Shown here: in pieces, positions 7,701 to 9,684 of the stretch | How positions within the stretch are numbered: the stretch's first letter is position 1 | Layout: the number at the start of each line of letters is the position of its first letter | Source of the DNA: JAZGAE01 sp036475545 | GTDB taxonomy: Bacteria > Pseudomonadota > Alphaproteobacteria > DATDPM01 | Length of the DNA stretch: 9,684 nucleotides | Assembly: GCA_036475545.1 (NCBI GenBank) | Contig: JAZGAE010000019.1 | Coordinates: 1 to 9,684 of the forward strand | Direction of reading: 5' to 3' | Translations under genes and position numbers: made by a program | The notes under the pieces: generated by a model | Databases searched by the model: none | What the model was told of the DNA's origin: nothing | The model's input: only the letters and a program-made list of their open reading frames with translations

Positions 7701-8147
7701 GCCCCCGGCGCCATCGCCCTCGAGCGAGAAACGGCCGGCCTCTTCCCCCGGAGCGAGGGACAGCACCGGGATGGCGCGCCGGGCGGCGGCGGCGAGCGCC
7801 GGCGAGTCGGCCTCTGCGGGCACGATCAGCGCCGCGGCGCCGAGATCGCTCAGATAGAAGTCGAACTCGTCTTCCGTGTAGCCGGGGTTGAGGGGGGCGC
7901 AGCACGCCCCGGCGGCGACGGCCAGAAAAGCGGCCGCCGCCTCCGGGCCATTGGGAAGCACGAGCGCAACCCGCTCGCCCCGGCCGACGCCGAGCGCGTT
8001 GAGCCGCGCCACCGCGTCGCCGACCTGGTCGGCGAGACCCCGGTAAGAGAGCGGGGGCCGCCCCGGCGCCGCGATGGCCACGGCGTTGGGTGTGCGGTCC
8101 GCCCGCGCCGCGATCAAGCGGCCGATAGAGGTGGCATCAAGCTGCAT
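4767..8147 (-). CDS. NRPS-like synthetase, A-PCP-C (AAE3/oxalyl-CoA-synthetase-type adenylation domain)
   Basis: The protein has 1126 residues in three domains. Residues about 5-510 form an adenylate-forming domain with TSGTTARPK (168-176), LPLFHIHGL (208-216), YGMTEAAHQMASNPLPPG (309-326), WLRTGD (385-390), GRIKEIINRGGEKVAP (404-419) and catalytic K496 in PTGKPQR. HQMxSNPLPPG and INRGGEKVAP are typical of the oxalyl-CoA synthetase/AAE3/Pcs60 group, not of amino-acid-activating NRPS domains. Residues about 525-595 form a carrier domain with LGGDSL and Ser559. A charged, Gly/Pro-rich linker (597-668) follows, then a condensation domain (about 670-1105) with RHETLR (721-726), intact HHLFFDG (804-810, catalytic H805) and YFVNLLVLR (959-967). 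There is no thioesterase or second carrier. The ATG at 8147 fits where the ligase fold begins; a GTG at 8207 would add 20 residues, and neither has a strong ribosome binding site. It presumably loads a carboxylic acid and condenses it with an amine or alcohol supplied in trans. Confidence 0.92.
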   Translation of the reverse strand: MQLDATSIGRLIAARADRTPNAVAIAAPGRPPLSYRGLADQVGDAVARLNALGVGRGERVALVLPNGPEAAAAFLAVAAGACCAPLNPGYTEDEFDFYLSDLGAAALIVPAEADSPALAAAARRAIPVLSLAPGEEAGRFSLEGDGAGGASAATGYAEADEVALALHTSGTTARPKLVPLTHANLLASARNVAETLALSGRDRCLNILPLFHIHGLVAAALASLGAGASLVCTPGFNALKFFAWLDEVRPTWYTAVPTMHQAILARAARNREIVARNSLRFIRSSSAPLPPRVLDGLEATFGVPVIESYGMTEAAHQMASNPLPPGVRKPGSVGPAAGPEIAVVDANGGHLPAGEPGEVVIRGPNVMGGYGNGAEANSRAFVGGWLRTGDQGVLDEDGYLTITGRIKEIINRGGEKVAPREVDEVLLSHPAVAEALTFAVPDPALGEDVGAAVVLEEGSEATADEIKAFAAERLAFFKVPRRLVIVPEIPKGPTGKPQRIGLAEKLGLGLGAAEAGATEADTTPPRSDLEAALAGLWREVLCLDEVGVRARFLDLGGDSLLATQLVTRIREALRVEITLLDVFDTPTIADMATRIKEKRLAAGRPGGREKGEGPPTQIFAETSEPSAQLRADAGPGDRKIGVPAAKQESIASLPIADVVGKSITKRPDPRRAPLSFNQEWRLNFDRMWPDHPLSNRPSSIHLIGPLDVSVLQRSFDEMIRRHETLRTVVRREDGSWSQVILPPEPMTLPVVDLTGLPSDRRREEALRLALAQIPGPIDPGRWPALRAGLARLDDEEHVLILTIHHLFFDGWSMSVLVRELGAVYEAFAAGRPSPLPDLAVQYGDFAWWQRERLQGASLDEQTRYWSERLAPPPPDLIVPTDRPRPDIPRHRCDLITRKFSRSLTEAARAFSREAGVSLFMTCVAAFQAMLHRHSGQEDIVLGCLVAGRDRSELKRLLGYFVNLLVLRTDLSGDPTVRELLARTMRVVVGALSHQDFHFAKIMELLGIQETGTTIPVAPVIIQLRNFPDAAYRAGDLYFKEFKYDHGIGRFDLTFDLLDGPDGLTLPVTFNVDMFDEDTIAGMIGDFEAMLERFVRHPDQRLSELPALRVAGEAGAASEAGTAGRGA
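6624..6745. repeat. Direct repeat copy 2: C-terminal lysine segment of the adenylation domain
   Basis: This is the in-place copy of the repeat also found at 3997-4118. It encodes residues about 468-508 of the NRPS-like protein, spanning the KVPRR and EIPKGPTGKPQR motifs that carry the catalytic lysine. Since it is an integral part of a complete adenylation domain, it is the likelier source and the other copy the derivative, although a third copy outside the window could be the true donor. Confidence 0.9.
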
Positions 8148-8284
8148 GACCAACCATGGAGCCGGCGAGGGAGCGAGGGCAATGGGCCGTGCCGCCTCGC
8201 TCCTCACGACAACGGGGCGAGAAGCGGCGAGGCGACGCGCGGCCCCTCGCTCGCGGCGTCACGGTAGCATGGGGCCAACGACGG
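8148..8284 (-). promoter_or_regulatory. Leader of the NRPS-like gene with a 9-bp inverted repeat (8170-8203)
   Basis: The 137 bases between the upstream ligase stop and the ATG at 8147 are extremely GC-rich. GGAGCGAGG (8170-8178) and CCTCGCTCC (8195-8203) are perfect inverted complements around a 16-base loop. The hairpin ends 22 bases before the ATG and lies just inside an alternative GTG start at 8207. No T tract follows it, so it is not an intrinsic terminator. No clear promoter is visible, and the upstream ligase gene may be co-transcribed across this gap. Confidence 0.35.
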
Positions 8285-9661
8285 TCACGTGACAAGTTCC
8301 GAGCGGAACTCTTCGAACTTGCCGCCTTTGCTGCGGGGAATGTGGTCGTGATAGGTGAAGGTGATGCGGAAGGCGTCGCCGATCCCGGCGCGCATCACGT
8401 CGCGGAGCCGCTCCTCGTCCTGCTCCCCCATCTCGGCCTTGACGACGAGCCGGACCTCGAGCTCATCCAGGCCCTTCTGGACGACCTGCACCTGGCGCAC
8501 CGGCGCCACGTCGCTGAACTTGTAGAGGTTGAAGATGGGCCATCGCTGCTCGCCCGAGGGAAAGGTGAGCATGTTGCGCACGCGCCCCAGGATCCGCTTG
8601 AGCACGGGAAGCCCGCGCCCGCACGGACAAGGCTCTCCGACCACGGCGTAATCGCCGACGTCGTAGCGAATCAGCGGCATCGCGAAGTTGTGGAGCGGCG
8701 TGACCACGACGCGGCCGGTCTCGCCGGGGCCGCATGCGCCCCCGTCTTCGTCCACCACCTCGACGAGCCCGTTCTCGCTCTGGACGTGGTAGTGCTCGTG
8801 ATCGGGACACTGCAGCGCGATGTAGCCCGCCTCCTGGGTGCTGTAAATGTCCGCGACCCGGACCCCCCAGACCTCCCGGCAGGCCTCCCTCGTCTCCGGG
8901 TAGAGGACCTCGGCGAGGGTCTCGACGGCGCGCAGCTTGGGCAAGGCGATCCGCTGGTCGCGGCAATAGGCGATTATTGCCTCGAGGTTCGAGGGGAAGG
9001 TGATCAGGTACTCCGGGTCCTGGCGCTGGAGCCACTCGACCTGCTGCGGCACCGGCGTGTCGATGCTGAGAAAGACCGCCGGTCCCGAGGGATAGGCCGG
9101 CGCGGTGGAGGGCCCCCAGTTGGCCATGCTCAGCCCGTCGGGGTACTTGCCGGCGCCCCGCCCGGAGTAGCGGATGGCGGCGAGCTTCTTGGTGAAGTCG
9201 AAGCGCTGCCAGAGCTGGTCGCGCAGGGTGAAGCACAGCCAGAAGAACTGGGTCAGTTGCGTCCCCAGCGCGGTGAGCGGCATGCCCGTCGAGCCGGAGG
9301 TCTGCAGCGTATGCGCCTTCCCGTGCCGAGGCGGCAGCCGACGGCTGTGGAGGTCCTTGCCCGCCTCCTGGATATCTCGTCGCGAGAGGACCGGGATGCG
9401 GGCCCAATCCTCGTCGGCGATCCCGGCCGCCGGGTCGATCCCGGCCTCGTGGAGACGGCGGCGATAGAAGGGCACCGTGGCGAAGGCGTGTCTCAGGAGG
9501 ACGTCGAGCTGGCGGAACTGGTGGCGCCTGATCGTTTCCGGCGGCCACCACTGGCTCCGCTCGAGCTGGAACTGCATCGCCAAGAGCGCCGCGCCACGCC
9601 TAGCGGGAATGGCGGGCCACTGGATTGCCTCGATGGACGATCGCGCTACCAGCATCTCCAT
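8285..9661 (-). CDS. Stand-alone PaaK/coenzyme F390 synthetase-like adenylate-forming ligase
   Basis: At 458 residues this is close to the usual length for phenylacetate-CoA ligase/F390 synthetase-like (CapK) proteins, which activate a carboxylate with ATP. Motifs seen: RHAFATVPFYRRRL (57-70) typical of the family N-terminus, TSGSTG (121-126) for ATP binding, IYSTQEAG (272-279), RYDVGD (332-337), CPCGR (345-349) and the C-terminal IPRSKGGKFEEF (441-452) with K448. It is a clear paralogue of the ligase half of the fusion gene at 631-2808; both share YHV, AMPLIRYD-GD and CPCGR-LP. The ATG at 9661 follows an in-frame TGA two codons upstream (9667-9665), so the start is here or at ATG 9655. The ribosome binding site is weak. 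There is no fused carrier domain; its product could be a CoA ester or be passed to a carrier protein in trans. Confidence 0.92.
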   Translation of the reverse strand: MEMLVARSSIEAIQWPAIPARRGAALLAMQFQLERSQWWPPETIRRHQFRQLDVLLRHAFATVPFYRRRLHEAGIDPAAGIADEDWARIPVLSRRDIQEAGKDLHSRRLPPRHGKAHTLQTSGSTGMPLTALGTQLTQFFWLCFTLRDQLWQRFDFTKKLAAIRYSGRGAGKYPDGLSMANWGPSTAPAYPSGPAVFLSIDTPVPQQVEWLQRQDPEYLITFPSNLEAIIAYCRDQRIALPKLRAVETLAEVLYPETREACREVWGVRVADIYSTQEAGYIALQCPDHEHYHVQSENGLVEVVDEDGGACGPGETGRVVVTPLHNFAMPLIRYDVGDYAVVGEPCPCGRGLPVLKRILGRVRNMLTFPSGEQRWPIFNLYKFSDVAPVRQVQVVQKGLDELEVRLVVKAEMGEQDEERLRDVMRAGIGDAFRITFTYHDHIPRSKGGKFEEFRSELVT

Positions 9662-9684
9662 GACTCATCCGCCCAAGGGTCGCG

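Noticed and set aside
8284..8293. GTCACGTGAC palindrome
   Set aside because: It falls on the final codons and stop of the PaaK-like ligase gene and is isolated; a 10-bp palindrome of this kind can arise by chance.
9662..9684. Possible end of another minus-strand gene entering from the right edge
   Set aside because: Only 23 bases are available. One frame ends with TGA at 9667-9665 and others run on, so nothing can be supported.
1..9684. CRISPR arrays, tRNA/rRNA genes, insertion sequences or transposases
   Set aside because: I found no spaced repeat arrays, cloverleaf-like sequences, terminal inverted repeats or transposase motifs on either strand.

Overview
The window is about 9.7 kb of very GC-rich bacterial DNA. 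Every supported gene lies on the minus strand, so transcription runs from high to low coordinates. Dense packing, GC-rich third codon positions and protein styles seen in Proteobacteria and similar high-GC lineages suggest a high-GC Gram-negative bacterium or an uncultured relative. There are no rRNA, tRNA or mobile genes to place it further.

The content reads as part of a small-molecule (nonribosomal-peptide-like) biosynthetic cluster. In transcription order: (1) 9661-8285, a stand-alone PaaK/coenzyme F390 synthetase-like adenylate-forming ligase; (2) 8147-4767, a multidomain NRPS-like protein with an oxalyl-CoA-synthetase/AAE3-type adenylation domain, a carrier domain and a C-terminal condensation domain; (3) 4770-3988, a Sfp-type phosphopantetheinyl transferase; (4) 3991-3011, a ketopantoate-reductase-family enzyme; (5) 2808-631, an unusual fusion of a GNAT acetyltransferase with a second PaaK-like ligase; (6) 221 to beyond base 1, the N-terminus of an isopropylmalate/homocitrate synthase-like enzyme. 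Genes 2-3 overlap by GTGA and genes 3-4 by ATGA, so they form a translationally coupled unit.

A plausible but unproven division of labour: the HMGL-type enzyme makes or lengthens a 2-oxo or branched acid, the ketopantoate-reductase-like enzyme reduces a 2-oxo acid, the three adenylate-forming enzymes activate carboxylates, the transferase primes the carrier domain, and the terminal condensation domain joins or releases product. The GNAT domain could acylate an amine. No thioesterase, transporter or regulator lies inside the window.

The most striking feature is that the transferase ends in a roughly 40-residue tail nearly identical (37/40) to the C-terminal catalytic-lysine segment of the neighbouring adenylation domain. 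At the DNA level this is a direct repeat of about 122 bp at roughly 93% identity, 2,627 bp apart. It looks like a recombination scar or recent intragenic duplication. The non-coding gap 222-630 contains mutually exclusive hairpins, one followed by four T residues, resembling an attenuator or terminator ahead of the HMGL-type gene. The gap 2809-3010 holds a perfect 13-bp tandem duplication next to the ribosome binding site of the fusion gene.
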